NCBI RefSeq assembly: GCF_012396605.1
Contig: NZ_JAAXPW010000001.1
Location: 186,001-250,000 of the forward strand
Source: Ureibacillus thermosphaericus
GTDB taxonomy: Bacteria > Bacillota > Bacilli > Bacillales_A > Planococcaceae
Direction: 5' to 3'
DNA length: 64,000 bases
The translations under genes and the position numbers were made by a program. Positions 51,024 through 60,166 of the stretch are shown piece by piece. The first letter of the stretch is position 1. Each line of letters opens with the position of its first letter. The notes under the pieces were generated by a model. The model was not told where the DNA came from. It made no database searches and worked only from the letters and a program-made list of their open reading frames with translations.

Positions 51024-52775
51024 ATGGTGGGGAAAAATGAAAATCAATCAATAGATAAACAGATAACCGAGTCAATATCAGCGAAGGTATTAAAAATCAT
51101 TATGGATAATATTACTGAAGGCGTACTCGTAACGGATGAAACGAAGAGAATTATATTCGTTAACCCAGCCTTTGAATACGTAACTCGCTATCATTTTGAT
51201 GAGGTTGTTGGAAAAAATCCTACAATCCTCCAATCTGGCATGCATGATCACAGATTTTATCAATCTATGTGGGAATCCATTCATCAACAAGGGATATGGC
51301 AAGGAGAAATATGGAATCGAAAAAAAGATGGCGAAATTTATCCTGAGTGGTTAAAAATTAAGGCCATTAAAAATGAACAAGGGGAAATTACAAACTATAT
51401 CGGGATATTTTCTGATATATCAGAGAAAAAGATTATTGAAGATGAATTAAAAAATAAAATCTTAACCGATACACTTACCAATGTGAATAATCGATATTCT
51501 TACTTAGTGAAAATGAATTCTCTTTTGGATTCCAACACTTTGAATAATAAAAAAATGAAAGTACAACATGCTTTGATTTTCATAGACTTAAATCGTTTTA
51601 AGCAAGTAAATGATACGTTAGGTCATATAATTGGCGATGCTTTGCTTGTGGAAGTAGCAAACCGCTTAAAAAATTTAGTGAGTGAAAAAGATATAATTGC
51701 CCGCCATGGAGGAGATGAATTTATCATCACTTTAGTAAATATTTCTCACCCGAGAGACGCTGCGCACTTTGCAGAAAAAATTATTCGTAAAATAGAGGAA
51801 CCTTTTTTTATTGATGGTCATGAAATCTATATGTCAACGAGCATTGGCATTAGCCTTTACCCCATTGACGGCCAAACGACAGACGAGCTCATCTATTGTG
51901 CAGATAAAGCAATGTATTATGCAAAGCAAAAAGGTGCGAATCATTTCTCCTTTTATTTTGATGAATTAAATATGAATAAGGCCAAATTATTAATTCTCGA
52001 TAATGAAATGCGGAAAGGGATAGACAATAAACAATTTACTTTAATGTATCAACCAAAAGTATGTTTAACTACAAATCAAGTAATGGGTTTAGAAGCGCTA
52101 ATTCGTTGGGAAAATGAAAAATTAGGATATGTTTCGCCAAATGAATTTATTCCATATGCAGAAGAAAGCGGCTTAATTATCCCTTTATCAGAATTAATCA
52201 TTGATTTAGTATGTAATGATATCAGTTATCTTCATCAATCAGGCTTTCCAAATCTCCAAATCTCAATTAATATTTCCGGGCTTCACTTTCAGCAATATAA
52301 TTTTTTACAATCAATCCAAACGATATTAGAACGAAATAACATATCAGCAAAAAATTTAGAGTTGGAAGTAACAGAACGAACAATTATGAATAACGATGCG
52401 GATACGATTAGAAAATTAGTTCGATTAAAACAACTTGGTTTTAAAATAGCCATTGATGATTTTGGCACGGGTTATTCATCTCTCAGCTACTTAGTAAGAT
52501 TTCCGATTGACTTTTTAAAAATTGATAAAAGTTTTATTCAACATATTACCGCTTTTGCTGATAAACAAGCTGTTGTTGATGCAATTATTCAAATGGCTCA
52601 TCGCTTGAATCTTCAAGTTGTTGCTGAAGGGGTAGAAAGCATTCAACAATGCAACTTATTAAAGAATATGGGTTGTGATTATATTCAAGGATATTATTTT
52701 TGTAAGCCTAAACGAATTGATGATATAATAGACTTCTTGAAAATATGGGAAATTGAACATCAAGGATGGATGTAA
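51024..52775 (+). CDS. PAS–GGDEF–EAL cyclic-di-GMP signalling protein
   Basis: 583 residues: PAS domain (about 20–135), GGDEF domain with intact GGDEF at 229–233, EAL domain with EAL at 357–359 and the DDFGTGYSSL loop. Both the diguanylate cyclase and phosphodiesterase signatures look catalytically competent. The inhibitory I-site RxxD five residues before GGDEF is SEKD, lacking the arginine. No membrane segment is seen, so the PAS domain probably senses a cytoplasmic signal. ATG 51024 behind GGGGGAG; upstream frame runs into rnpB and is discarded. Not part of the B. subtilis rnpB neighbourhood. Confidence 0.92.
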   Translation: MVGKNENQSIDKQITESISAKVLKIIMDNITEGVLVTDETKRIIFVNPAFEYVTRYHFDEVVGKNPTILQSGMHDHRFYQSMWESIHQQGIWQGEIWNRKKDGEIYPEWLKIKAIKNEQGEITNYIGIFSDISEKKIIEDELKNKILTDTLTNVNNRYSYLVKMNSLLDSNTLNNKKMKVQHALIFIDLNRFKQVNDTLGHIIGDALLVEVANRLKNLVSEKDIIARHGGDEFIITLVNISHPRDAAHFAEKIIRKIEEPFFIDGHEIYMSTSIGISLYPIDGQTTDELIYCADKAMYYAKQKGANHFSFYFDELNMNKAKLLILDNEMRKGIDNKQFTLMYQPKVCLTTNQVMGLEALIRWENEKLGYVSPNEFIPYAEESGLIIPLSELIIDLVCNDISYLHQSGFPNLQISINISGLHFQQYNFLQSIQTILERNNISAKNLELEVTERTIMNNDADTIRKLVRLKQLGFKIAIDDFGTGYSSLSYLVRFPIDFLKIDKSFIQHITAFADKQAVVDAIIQMAHRLNLQVVAEGVESIQQCNLLKNMGCDYIQGYYFCKPKRIDDIIDFLKIWEIEHQGWM

Positions 52776-53909
52776 ATGACAAAATTTCAACTAGTAGCAA
52801 CATCTGCAATGGGATTAGAATCAATTGTTGCAGACGAAGTAAAAGCATTAGGATACGAAACGAAAACAGAAAACGGCAAAATCTATTTTGAAGGTGATGA
52901 AAGAGCGATTGCTCGAACAAATCTTTGGCTTCGAGTTGCCGATCGAGTAAAAATCGTTGTTGCACAATTCCCTGCAACGACTTTTGATGAATTATTTGAG
53001 AACACAAAAGCCATTGAATGGGAACAATATTTGCCTGTTGATGCAAACTTCCCTGTCAGCGGAAAATCAGTGAAATCAACTTTATATAGTGTACCGGATT
53101 GTCAAGCAATCGTAAAAAAAGCGATTGTGGAACGGTTAAAACATGCTTATAAACTTATTGGCTTTTTAGAAGAATCGGGAGCAACTTTTAAAATTGAAGT
53201 ATCAATTTTGAAAGATTTGGTAACACTGACAATTGATACAAGTGGTGCGGGACTCCACAAAAGAGGATATCGGGTAGGCCAGGGTGATGCACCTTTAAAA
53301 GAAACATTGGCTGCCGCTTTGGTAAAAATCTCAAAATGGTCACCTCACAGACCTTTTGTAGATCTTTTTTGCGGATCAGGTACGATTCCAATAGAAGCAG
53401 CGATGATTGGCCAAAACATTGCTCCTGGATATAACCGAGAATTCATTTCGGAAGAATGGGATTGGATGAATAAGTCAATTTGGGACGATGCCCGAGTGGA
53501 AGTAGAAGACTTAGCAAACTATGATCAGCATCTTGAAATTTTAGGTACAGATATCGACCATCGAATGGTGAAAATTGCACAAGACAATGCAATGGAAGCA
53601 GGTTTTAGTGATCTTATTACTTTTAAACAAATGCAAGCAACTGATTTTACGACTACTTTAACAGACGGGGTAATCATCTCGAATCCTCCGTATGGTGAAA
53701 GAATTGGTGAGCGTGAGCAAATTGAAAAGGTTATTGTTGAACTAGGTAAAATAATGAAAAATTATCCAACCTGGTCGGTTTATTTGCTGTCTTCAATGGA
53801 CAATATTGAAGAATTGTACGGCAAAAAAGCAACGAAAAAAAGAAAATTATTTAATGGATTTATTCGTACTGATTTTTATCAATTTTGGGGACAGAAATCC
53901 ATCAAGTAA
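52776..53909 (+). CDS. ypsC: THUMP-domain class I RNA methyltransferase (YpsC)
   Basis: 377 residues: N-terminal ferredoxin-like and THUMP region (about 40–160), then a Rossmann methyltransferase with SAM motif DLFCGSGT (196–203) and the N6-adenine or N2-guanine motif NPPYGER (303–309). Matches YpsC/RlmL-N type 23S rRNA (guanine-N2) methyltransferases; the exact site is inferred from the family. ypsC follows rnpB in B. subtilis; here the GGDEF–EAL gene is inserted and ends one codon before it. Confidence 0.92.
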   Translation: MTKFQLVATSAMGLESIVADEVKALGYETKTENGKIYFEGDERAIARTNLWLRVADRVKIVVAQFPATTFDELFENTKAIEWEQYLPVDANFPVSGKSVKSTLYSVPDCQAIVKKAIVERLKHAYKLIGFLEESGATFKIEVSILKDLVTLTIDTSGAGLHKRGYRVGQGDAPLKETLAAALVKISKWSPHRPFVDLFCGSGTIPIEAAMIGQNIAPGYNREFISEEWDWMNKSIWDDARVEVEDLANYDQHLEILGTDIDHRMVKIAQDNAMEAGFSDLITFKQMQATDFTTTLTDGVIISNPPYGERIGEREQIEKVIVELGKIMKNYPTWSVYLLSSMDNIEELYGKKATKKRKLFNGFIRTDFYQFWGQKSIK

Positions 53910-54002
53910 CAACCTATGAATATCGAATGTTGTTAATTTATGTCGATTTTCTTATAATATAAATATTGTTAGTGATTAGCAAAGATTATGTAGACTTCAA
54001 TA

Positions 54003-54032
54003 GGTGTCTTGAATAGTTTCGAGACACTTTTT
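54003..54032 (+). terminator. Intrinsic terminator after ypsC
   Basis: GTGTCTTGAA pairs with TTTCGAGACAC (one G·U) around a 3–4-base loop, followed by TTTTT. Confidence 0.87.
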
Positions 54033-54075
54033 CTTAATGTCTAAAAAGTAGGCATTCATAAAGGAGATTTGAACA

Positions 54076-55977
54076 ATGAGACCATCATTACCTTTTGAAT
54101 TATCAAGAGAGAAAAGTTTTTTTGATTCCTTAGGGGATTGGATTGGCGACATTTTTTATGATGTATTACCCGAAAAAGGATTTGAATGTCGGGATGAACA
54201 AATTTTTATGAGTTATCAAATAGAGAAAGCATTAAAAGAAAATAACGTTTTGTTTGCGGAAGCGGGTGTTGGAACAGGGAAAACCCTCGCTTATTTATTG
54301 CCCGCAATCGCTTACGCTCGTTACAAAGGGAAACCCGCTTTAATTGCATGTGCTGATGAAACATTGATTGATCAGCTTGTGAAAGATGAAGGGGACATCG
54401 CAAAAATTGAGAAATATTTAGGATTGAAAATTGATGTAAGGCTTGCGAAATCCCGTGATCAATATTTGTGTTTAAAACGTTTTGAGGAAGCGGAATTGTA
54501 TGAAGATGATGAATGGATAGATGAGATTGCTTTCAACATTCCAGAAGAAGTGTTTGCTGAAAGTTCAGCTGTACAAATCCCCCTTTATGGTGCAAGAAGC
54601 GATTATCCACAAATTAGCGATGAAAATTGGAATAAGGTGAATTACAATTCCATTATGCAGTGTAGTACGTGCGAGAAACGTAATCGTTGTGGTCAGACGC
54701 TGCATCGTACGCATTATCGAAAAGCGACTGATTTGATTATTTGCTCGCAAGATTTTTTAATGGAACATTTAGCAAAAAAAGAATCTCGTAAAAGAGAAGG
54801 GCAATTAACACTTTTACCTGATGTTTCGTTGATTGTATTAGATGAAGGGCATTTATTGGAATATGCAGCTCAAAAAGCGATGACATATAAAGTGCAAAAT
54901 TATACCATTGTAAAATTGCTAGATCAATTAATGGTAGACGGTATTCGTGAAAGCACGTTATATGCGATGGAAAAATTGCAAGATGACCACGAATTATTTT
55001 TTGACCAACTTCGGGAAGATATCGTACCATCCGATGAAGACAGAAAAACAATTCAGAAATCCGAAAAATTATTGGCATTAGGAAAGCAACTAATCGATGA
55101 TGTAGAAAAATTATTGGAAGAGTTTGTGTTTGAATCAGAAATGTACGTTATTCCGGAATATGAATTGAATATTGTTGAAGAATTTTTAGAAGAGTATGAG
55201 GCCGCTTTAAAAATATTTATTTCAAAAAGCGAAGCAGTTGATTGGCTGGAAGATACGGATGGCGAAGAAACGTTAGTCATCATGCCAAGATTAATTACAG
55301 AAGTATTAGAAGAGAAGTTATTTTCGAACAATATACCGATTATCTTTTCATCCGCAACATTATCCGTCAATAAAGATTTTTCTTACATTGCTTCCAGTTT
55401 GGGTGTGAAAAAGTATCAGCATTTTAGCGTACCTTCTCCTTTTGATTATGATGAAGTTATGAAAATATATTTACATGAATTGAATGAAGATGAGAAAGTG
55501 AAGAAAGTAGAAGAGCTGCTAAAACAAAATAAGAAAACATTGGTACTGTTTAAATCTAGACAATCGATGTTGAATTTTAAAAACAAATTACCAATAATGT
55601 CACGGTTAACAGTTGGTTTTGAAGGAGATCGAGAATTAACATCCATTATTCAAGATTTCCAAAACGGCACTATTAAAACCCTATGTTCCTATCATTTATG
55701 GGAAGGTGTGGACTTGCCAGAAGAGGCATTGACACAAGTTGTTATTTATGAATTACCATTTCCACCAAAAGATCCGCTTTTTGATGCAAAACGAAAATTT
55801 GTTGAGAAACCATTTGAAGAAGTAGATTTACCATTTATGTTACTGCGATTGCAACAAGGAATTGGTCGACTCATCCGCACTTCAAAAGATTACGGTGACG
55901 TTCACATTTTATTAAATCAAGAAGATAATGCAATACAATCACGTTTTGTTGAAGTATTGCCAGTGAAACCACAATAA
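54076..55977 (+). CDS. Rad3/YoaA-type Fe–S DNA helicase
   Basis: 633 residues of the DinG/XPD superfamily 2 family, without an exonuclease domain. Walker A AGVGTGKT at 63–70, DEGH at 256–259, late LWEGVDLPEE and QQGIGRLIRTS. Four cysteines C132, C196, C199 and C205 sit where XPD-type helicases bind a 4Fe–4S cluster, as in E. coli DinG/YoaA. It is thus a second, biochemically distinct paralogue of the dinG gene 18 kb away. Own transcription unit with flanking terminators; start ATG 54076 behind AAAGGAG. Confidence 0.9.
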   Translation: MRPSLPFELSREKSFFDSLGDWIGDIFYDVLPEKGFECRDEQIFMSYQIEKALKENNVLFAEAGVGTGKTLAYLLPAIAYARYKGKPALIACADETLIDQLVKDEGDIAKIEKYLGLKIDVRLAKSRDQYLCLKRFEEAELYEDDEWIDEIAFNIPEEVFAESSAVQIPLYGARSDYPQISDENWNKVNYNSIMQCSTCEKRNRCGQTLHRTHYRKATDLIICSQDFLMEHLAKKESRKREGQLTLLPDVSLIVLDEGHLLEYAAQKAMTYKVQNYTIVKLLDQLMVDGIRESTLYAMEKLQDDHELFFDQLREDIVPSDEDRKTIQKSEKLLALGKQLIDDVEKLLEEFVFESEMYVIPEYELNIVEEFLEEYEAALKIFISKSEAVDWLEDTDGEETLVIMPRLITEVLEEKLFSNNIPIIFSSATLSVNKDFSYIASSLGVKKYQHFSVPSPFDYDEVMKIYLHELNEDEKVKKVEELLKQNKKTLVLFKSRQSMLNFKNKLPIMSRLTVGFEGDRELTSIIQDFQNGTIKTLCSYHLWEGVDLPEEALTQVVIYELPFPPKDPLFDAKRKFVEKPFEEVDLPFMLLRLQQGIGRLIRTSKDYGDVHILLNQEDNAIQSRFVEVLPVKPQ

Positions 55978-55990
55978 TGAACGAACAGAT

Positions 55991-56030
55991 ATATGCAAAA
56001 AGTCTATATAGATTTTTTGCATATTTTTTT
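55991..56030 (+). terminator. Intrinsic terminator after the Fe–S helicase gene
   Basis: TATGCAAAAA pairs with TTTTTGCATA around GTCTATATAGAT, followed by seven T. Confidence 0.9.
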
Positions 56031-56153
56031 ATTTTTAAGAATATAATTTTTTAAAAATTGTTGAAAGTGGTCGTGTCAATGCTGTCTATGTCGATGAATG
56101 TCTGTTATTGTAAAAGATGTACGGATTAATCTATTCGAAAAAGGGAGAGAAAT

Positions 56154-56894
56154 ATGAGATTAAAAGGAAAAGTTGCCATTATAACAGGAAGTGCAAATGG
56201 AATAGGTAAGGCCGCTACCATTAGGTTTTTGGAAGAGGGAGCAAAAGTAGTCATCGCAGATATACAAGCAGAAGAAGGAAAACAATTTGAAAAAGAATTA
56301 ACTGAGCGAGGTTATGACGTTTTATTTTACCAAGTAAATGTTGCAAAAAAAGAAGAAGTTGAAAAAATGGTTGAAAAAGTGAAGGAACATTATGGCAAGA
56401 TTGATATTTTAATCAATAATGCAGGTATTACAAGGGACGCGATGCTTGTAAAAATGTCAGAAGAACAATTTGATGAAGTCATCAATGTAAATTTAAAGGG
56501 AGTTTTCAATTGTACGCAAGCGGTTTCAAAAGTGATGATTGAACAAGGACATGGAAAGATTATTAATACTTCATCTGTAAGCGGTGTTTATGGGAATGTG
56601 GGGCAAACAAATTATGCTGCTGCAAAAGCGGCAATAGTGGGCATGACAAAAACGTGGGCGAAGGAACTTGGAAGAAAGGGTATAAATGTGAACGCTGTCG
56701 CTCCAGGATTTACGAAAACAGCAATGGTTGATAAGATGCCAGAGAAAATATTAAATTATATGGAATCGATTACAAGTTTAAAAAGGTTAGGGGAGCCAAT
56801 CGATATTGCAAACGCTTACTTGTTTTTAGCTTCGGATGAATCAAATTACATCACAGGTCATATTTTACATGTAGATGGTGGAATTATGATGTAA
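56154..56894 (+). CDS. Short-chain dehydrogenase, 3-oxoacyl-ACP/acetoacetyl-CoA reductase type
   Basis: 246 residues, classical SDR. Cofactor motif TGSANGIGKA (about 12–21), NNAG, catalytic S in NTSSVSG, and YAAAK (Y-x3-K), ending in HVDGGIMM. Closest pattern is FabG/PhaB. It is a lone gene, not in a fatty-acid cluster, so it may be a paralogue for another oxoacyl substrate rather than the essential FabG. ATG 56154 behind AAGGGAGAG. Confidence 0.88.
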   Translation: MRLKGKVAIITGSANGIGKAATIRFLEEGAKVVIADIQAEEGKQFEKELTERGYDVLFYQVNVAKKEEVEKMVEKVKEHYGKIDILINNAGITRDAMLVKMSEEQFDEVINVNLKGVFNCTQAVSKVMIEQGHGKIINTSSVSGVYGNVGQTNYAAAKAAIVGMTKTWAKELGRKGINVNAVAPGFTKTAMVDKMPEKILNYMESITSLKRLGEPIDIANAYLFLASDESNYITGHILHVDGGIMM

Positions 56895-56959
56895 AATTCA
56901 AAATACTTATTGAAAAAAAGTTCATAATATTTTAATATTCATAATATGTGCATAAATAA

Positions 56960-56983
56960 CCCTCCCCGTCAATGTGGGGAGGG
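56960..56983. terminator. Hairpin between convergent SDR and ba3 oxidase genes
   Basis: CCCTCCCC and GGGGAGGG form a perfect 8-bp GC stem around GTCAATGT. Moderately T-rich tails on both strands suggest a bidirectional terminator; neither is a clean U run. Confidence 0.6.
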
Positions 56984-57003
56984 AATTGTGTTGCATTTTT
57001 TTC

Positions 57004-58701
57004 TTACCATAATCTAAAGCCTTTAGCTCCAAGAGGCGAGTTAGATATAATATCGATGATTGGAATTGTATAAGCGAAGATAATTACTGCAATCATGATG
57101 ACGCCCCAAAGTTTGAAGTTTTCGATAGCAGCTGGAGTTTTAGCAGCTCCTGGTGCAACTTCTGCAATTGGGAAATCCTCCTCACCTTTAGGAGCAAAGA
57201 AACCTACGTAAATTACTAATCCAGTGATTACTAATATTGCGATGAATAGGATTGATCCACCAACCGCTTGAGCAATTTGATAAGAGAGCCATTCAGCCGC
57301 TTGTTCTGAACCACCGTAAGTAGAGTAATCAGAACGACGTGGTGCGCCTAATAAACCTGCGATATGCATGGCACTCGACATAATCGTCATACCAATAGCC
57401 CATAAAATTCCTGCACAGTTTGCCATGCTATTAGCACGTTTTGTTAAAGTTCTACCATTTAGGTGCGGTATTAACCAGAATGCTGTACCAAAGAATGTTA
57501 ATGCAACAGCACTAGCTACTGTTAAGTGGAAGTGACCTGTTACCCAAATTGTATTGTGAATCAGTTCGTTCATTTGGTAAGAGGCGTTAACGATACCACC
57601 GGCACCGCCAGGAATAAATGCAACCATACCAATGAATGGTAGTAAGAATCTTGAATCATTCCATGGTAATTTTTTGAACCATCCAAATACGCCTTTCGCA
57701 CCAAGTTCACGTCCTCGCAATTCAAATGTTGCAAACATAGAAAAGGCAGTCATTAATGATGGAACTACGACGAAGAATGTTAATACTGCTTGAATGAACT
57801 TCCATAATGGATCAATACCAGGTTCAGTGTATTGGTGGTGAATACCAACTGGTACTGAAAGAATTAAGAACAACATGAATGTTAATTTTGCTAAAGCATC
57901 TGAGAAAACTTTACCGCCGATGATTTTAGGAATGATTGTGTACCAAATCATATATGCAGGTAATAACCAGAAATAAACTAATGCGTGACCGAAATACCAG
58001 AACAATGTTCTAGAAAGTAGTACGTCAACACGTTCTACTAATCCCATTGACCAAGGGATTAATTGGAATAATACTTCAATTGCTACACCTAATGTAGCGA
58101 CATACCATAAGAAGTTGTTCACTACAACCATAAAGGATAATAGCGGTGTACTTTGGCCTTTATGTTCTTTCTTCCATTGAACAAAACGCATAATTTGTGC
58201 TAAACCTGTAAACCAAGAACCAACAATTACTAATGCTAAACCAAGGTAGAATACCCAGTGGGCTTGTAATGGTGCATAGAATGTGTAAAGAACAGAAGCT
58301 TCATTCGTTAGAATCATTGCGGCTGCTGCAACTAATCCAATTGTAGCAATCCAGAAACCAATCCAGCCAATTGTTCGTTGTTTATTTGTAAATGTACCAG
58401 AAGTTCGACTAACAGCAGCTGTTTGGAATCCCATAATGAAGAAAGTTGTTAATACAAGTCCGAGTAAAACACCGTGTACTGTTAACACTTGATAGTAATT
58501 AAGAAAACTAGGGAGCTGAAGTGTACCAGCACGAACTAATACTTGAAGTAATCCAGCTATACCACCTAATAATACTGCTATAAATGCGATATAAATATAT
58601 GCTAATGCTAATTTACCATCTCTTCGATCAACCATTTCAAGTTGCTTTTTTAAACTTGTTGATACAGTGCTTTGTACTGTTTCCTTAGTTGCTGTTGTCA
58701 T
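57004..58701 (-). CDS. cbaA: ba3-type cytochrome c oxidase subunit I
   Basis: Catalytic haem–copper subunit that reduces oxygen and pumps protons. 565 residues, about 13 membrane helices. Haem and CuB ligands are in LTVHGVLLG, WYFGHALVYFWLLPAY (H-x3-Y cross-link pair), VGIHHQYTEPG and VTGHFHLT. The sequence is of the B (ba3/K-channel) family rather than the A family of CtaD. Overlaps the end of the subunit II gene by 17 bases. B-type oxidases usually have high oxygen affinity. Confidence 0.94.
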   Translation of the reverse strand: MTTATKETVQSTVSTSLKKQLEMVDRRDGKLALAYIYIAFIAVLLGGIAGLLQVLVRAGTLQLPSFLNYYQVLTVHGVLLGLVLTTFFIMGFQTAAVSRTSGTFTNKQRTIGWIGFWIATIGLVAAAAMILTNEASVLYTFYAPLQAHWVFYLGLALVIVGSWFTGLAQIMRFVQWKKEHKGQSTPLLSFMVVVNNFLWYVATLGVAIEVLFQLIPWSMGLVERVDVLLSRTLFWYFGHALVYFWLLPAYMIWYTIIPKIIGGKVFSDALAKLTFMLFLILSVPVGIHHQYTEPGIDPLWKFIQAVLTFFVVVPSLMTAFSMFATFELRGRELGAKGVFGWFKKLPWNDSRFLLPFIGMVAFIPGGAGGIVNASYQMNELIHNTIWVTGHFHLTVASAVALTFFGTAFWLIPHLNGRTLTKRANSMANCAGILWAIGMTIMSSAMHIAGLLGAPRRSDYSTYGGSEQAAEWLSYQIAQAVGGSILFIAILVITGLVIYVGFFAPKGEEDFPIAEVAPGAAKTPAAIENFKLWGVIMIAVIIFAYTIPIIDIISNSPLGAKGFRLW

Positions 58702-59179
58702 TAGGGTCCACCACCTTTAAAGTCGAGTACATTAATGTGTGACCAGTACCACAATACTCGTTACATACGATTGTATATTCTCCAACTTTATCCACAGTTG
58801 TAATTTTTTCTGATACATATCCAGGTTCAAGCATCATATTTATGTTTGTTCCTGCAACCTCAAAACCGTGAATAACGTCTTTTGTCGTTGCGATGAAACG
58901 AACTTTAGAACCAACAGGTATTTCAAGTTCCATTGGAGTGTAAGCAAACGCTTGTGCAACAAGTACCACTTCATAATCCCAGTCTTTACCTTCTACTTTG
59001 TGTATTCCGGGGTTATTGAAAGGTGCGATTTCATCTACTTTTTCGTAGTTTATCGTCCATTTCGAGTTATTTGGATGCGTTCCTCCATGGAATGCGCTTA
59101 CACCGAGAACAATTAAGAACACGATGAGTGTACCTGTGCCAAATATTAACCACCATTTCTCATACTTGTGTATGTGCAT
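58685..59179 (-). CDS. cbaB: ba3-type cytochrome c oxidase subunit II
   Basis: 164 residues: one N-terminal membrane helix (about 9–30) and an external cupredoxin domain binding the CuA centre, with the ligand histidine in DVIHGFEV and the cluster CNEYCGTGHTLM. No haem c domain. Accepts electrons from cytochrome c, for instance from qcrC. ATG 59179; AGGAGGG lies 5–12 bases before it on the minus strand. Confidence 0.95.
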   Translation of the reverse strand: MHIHKYEKWWLIFGTGTLIVFLIVLGVSAFHGGTHPNNSKWTINYEKVDEIAPFNNPGIHKVEGKDWDYEVVLVAQAFAYTPMELEIPVGSKVRFIATTKDVIHGFEVAGTNINMMLEPGYVSEKITTVDKVGEYTIVCNEYCGTGHTLMYSTLKVVDPNDNSN

Positions 59180-59201
59180 TGTTTTCCCTCCTGCTCAAGT
59201 G

Positions 59202-59330
59202 TTAGAAGCGACCGATGTATAAATCGAATGCAGCGATCCAAAAAATAATAATAATTAGACCTATACCAAAAGTCGCTAAAAGAGTACCTGTTAAATTTTC
59301 CTCCGAAGAATTCTTTTTGTGATTTGTCAT
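59202..59330 (-). CDS. cbaD: ba3-type cytochrome c oxidase subunit IIa
   Basis: Only 42 codons, but supported by a very strong ribosome site (AGGAGGGAGAG) before ATG 59330, one membrane helix (about 16–38, LLATFGIGLIIIIFW) and position directly before subunit II. This is the layout of the small single-helix subunit IIa of ba3 oxidases, which completes the membrane part of subunit II. It is easily lost by length cut-offs. Confidence 0.85.
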   Translation of the reverse strand: MTNHKKNSSEENLTGTLLATFGIGLIIIIFWIAAFDLYIGRF

Positions 59331-59376
59331 GTCTCTCCCTCCTATGAAATGAACTCAAATATGGTACTTCACGTTC

Positions 59377-59382
59377 ATCATA
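59377..59382 (-). promoter_or_regulatory. Predicted -10 element of the ba3 oxidase operon
   Basis: Reads TATGAT on the minus strand. The implied start near 59370 places the adjacent palindrome at -41.5. Confidence 0.55.
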
Positions 59383-59403
59383 ATAAAAATCAAACTTCCA
59401 AGA

Positions 59404-59419
59404 TGTGATAAAAATCACA
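59404..59419 (-). promoter_or_regulatory. Fnr/Crp-family binding palindrome of the ba3 oxidase operon
   Basis: TGTGATAAAAATCACA is a perfect TGTGA-N6-TCACA palindrome. Its centre (59411.5) is 41.5 bases from the start predicted by TATGAT, the classic position for class II activation by Fnr. It replaces a normal -35 box, which is lacking. Confidence 0.7.
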
Positions 59420-59463
59420 CTTCAATACTGGAAATGTGAATTTCCTGTGAAAGTCGATGGAAG

Positions 59464-59501
59464 CAAAAAAATAAAATGTCTCAAAAAAAGAGACATTTTA
59501 T
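59464..59501 (-). terminator. Intrinsic terminator after cheX (minus strand)
   Basis: ATAAAATGTCTC and GAGACATTTTAT form a 12-bp stem; read leftwards it is followed by TTTTTTT. Confidence 0.88.
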
Positions 59502-59562
59502 GCAAAAAACGTAATATCGTTCTATATTTTTTAATAAATTTTTATGAAAATCTATGTATAAC

Positions 59563-60024
59563 TTACTTATTATCGATTGTAAGCAAAACCGTCAACATAC
59601 CTATATCTTCGATGATAGTTGGTAATTTAATGGCGTTATCGATACCGTGAAGAGTTGTCTTGCCGATGAGTATCGTCGGTGGAGTCACGTCAATAAATAG
59701 TTGTTTTTCACTTGCCTGAATACTTAAATTTCCAGCAAACATATTACCGAATTCCCCTGTAAATGATTTCAACATTTCGCCTTCTAAATTCATGCCGAAC
59801 ATTTTCATTCCTATCGCAGAAAAAATAGCGGAAGTGCTATCCAGTATTACTCTACCTTTTATATCACCAGTCAAACCGACTAGAACGCCAATTTCTTTAT
59901 GGGTAAAAGGCTCGGTCAAAAAGGAGGGAGACTGAATGTTGATATTCATTGGGATGATTTGTTTTAACGTGTAGATTGCACCGTTTAAAATCGTTTGTAC
60001 ATGTTTAGAAGTCATAGACATCAA
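59563..60024 (-). CDS. cheX: CheX-type chemotaxis protein
   Basis: 153 residues of the CheC/CheX/FliY phosphatase family, which dephosphorylates CheY-P. A single active-site motif E-x2-N is visible (E91, N94 in TGEFGNMFAGN), as in CheX; CheC would have two. It is an isolated unit between its own terminator and the Fur-box unit. Start taken at TTG 60024, 10 bases after AAAGGA; ATG 60021 next to it is equally plausible. Confidence 0.85.
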   Translation of the reverse strand: MMSMTSKHVQTILNGAIYTLKQIIPMNINIQSPSFLTEPFTHKEIGVLVGLTGDIKGRVILDSTSAIFSAIGMKMFGMNLEGEMLKSFTGEFGNMFAGNLSIQASEKQLFIDVTPPTILIGKTTLHGIDNAIKLPTIIEDIGMLTVLLTIDNK

Positions 60025-60129
60025 TCTTATCGCATCCTTTTGTATTTATTTACCTATTTTAGCAGAAAAAAAACCGAAATTAAGAAGAATTTTGTATATT
60101 TATTATTATTTTATTTTTATTATAATAAT

Positions 60130-60144
60130 TGATAAGAATTCTCA
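60130..60144 (+). promoter_or_regulatory. Fur-box-like operator
   Basis: TGATAAGAATTCTCA matches the 7-1-7 Fur/PerR-type palindrome TGATAAT-N-ATTATCA at 12 of 14 arm positions. It sits just after TATAAT (60121–60126), covering the expected transcription start, a place suited to repression. Confidence 0.6.
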
Positions 60145-60166
60145 TCGAAAAAAGGGGTAAAAACGA

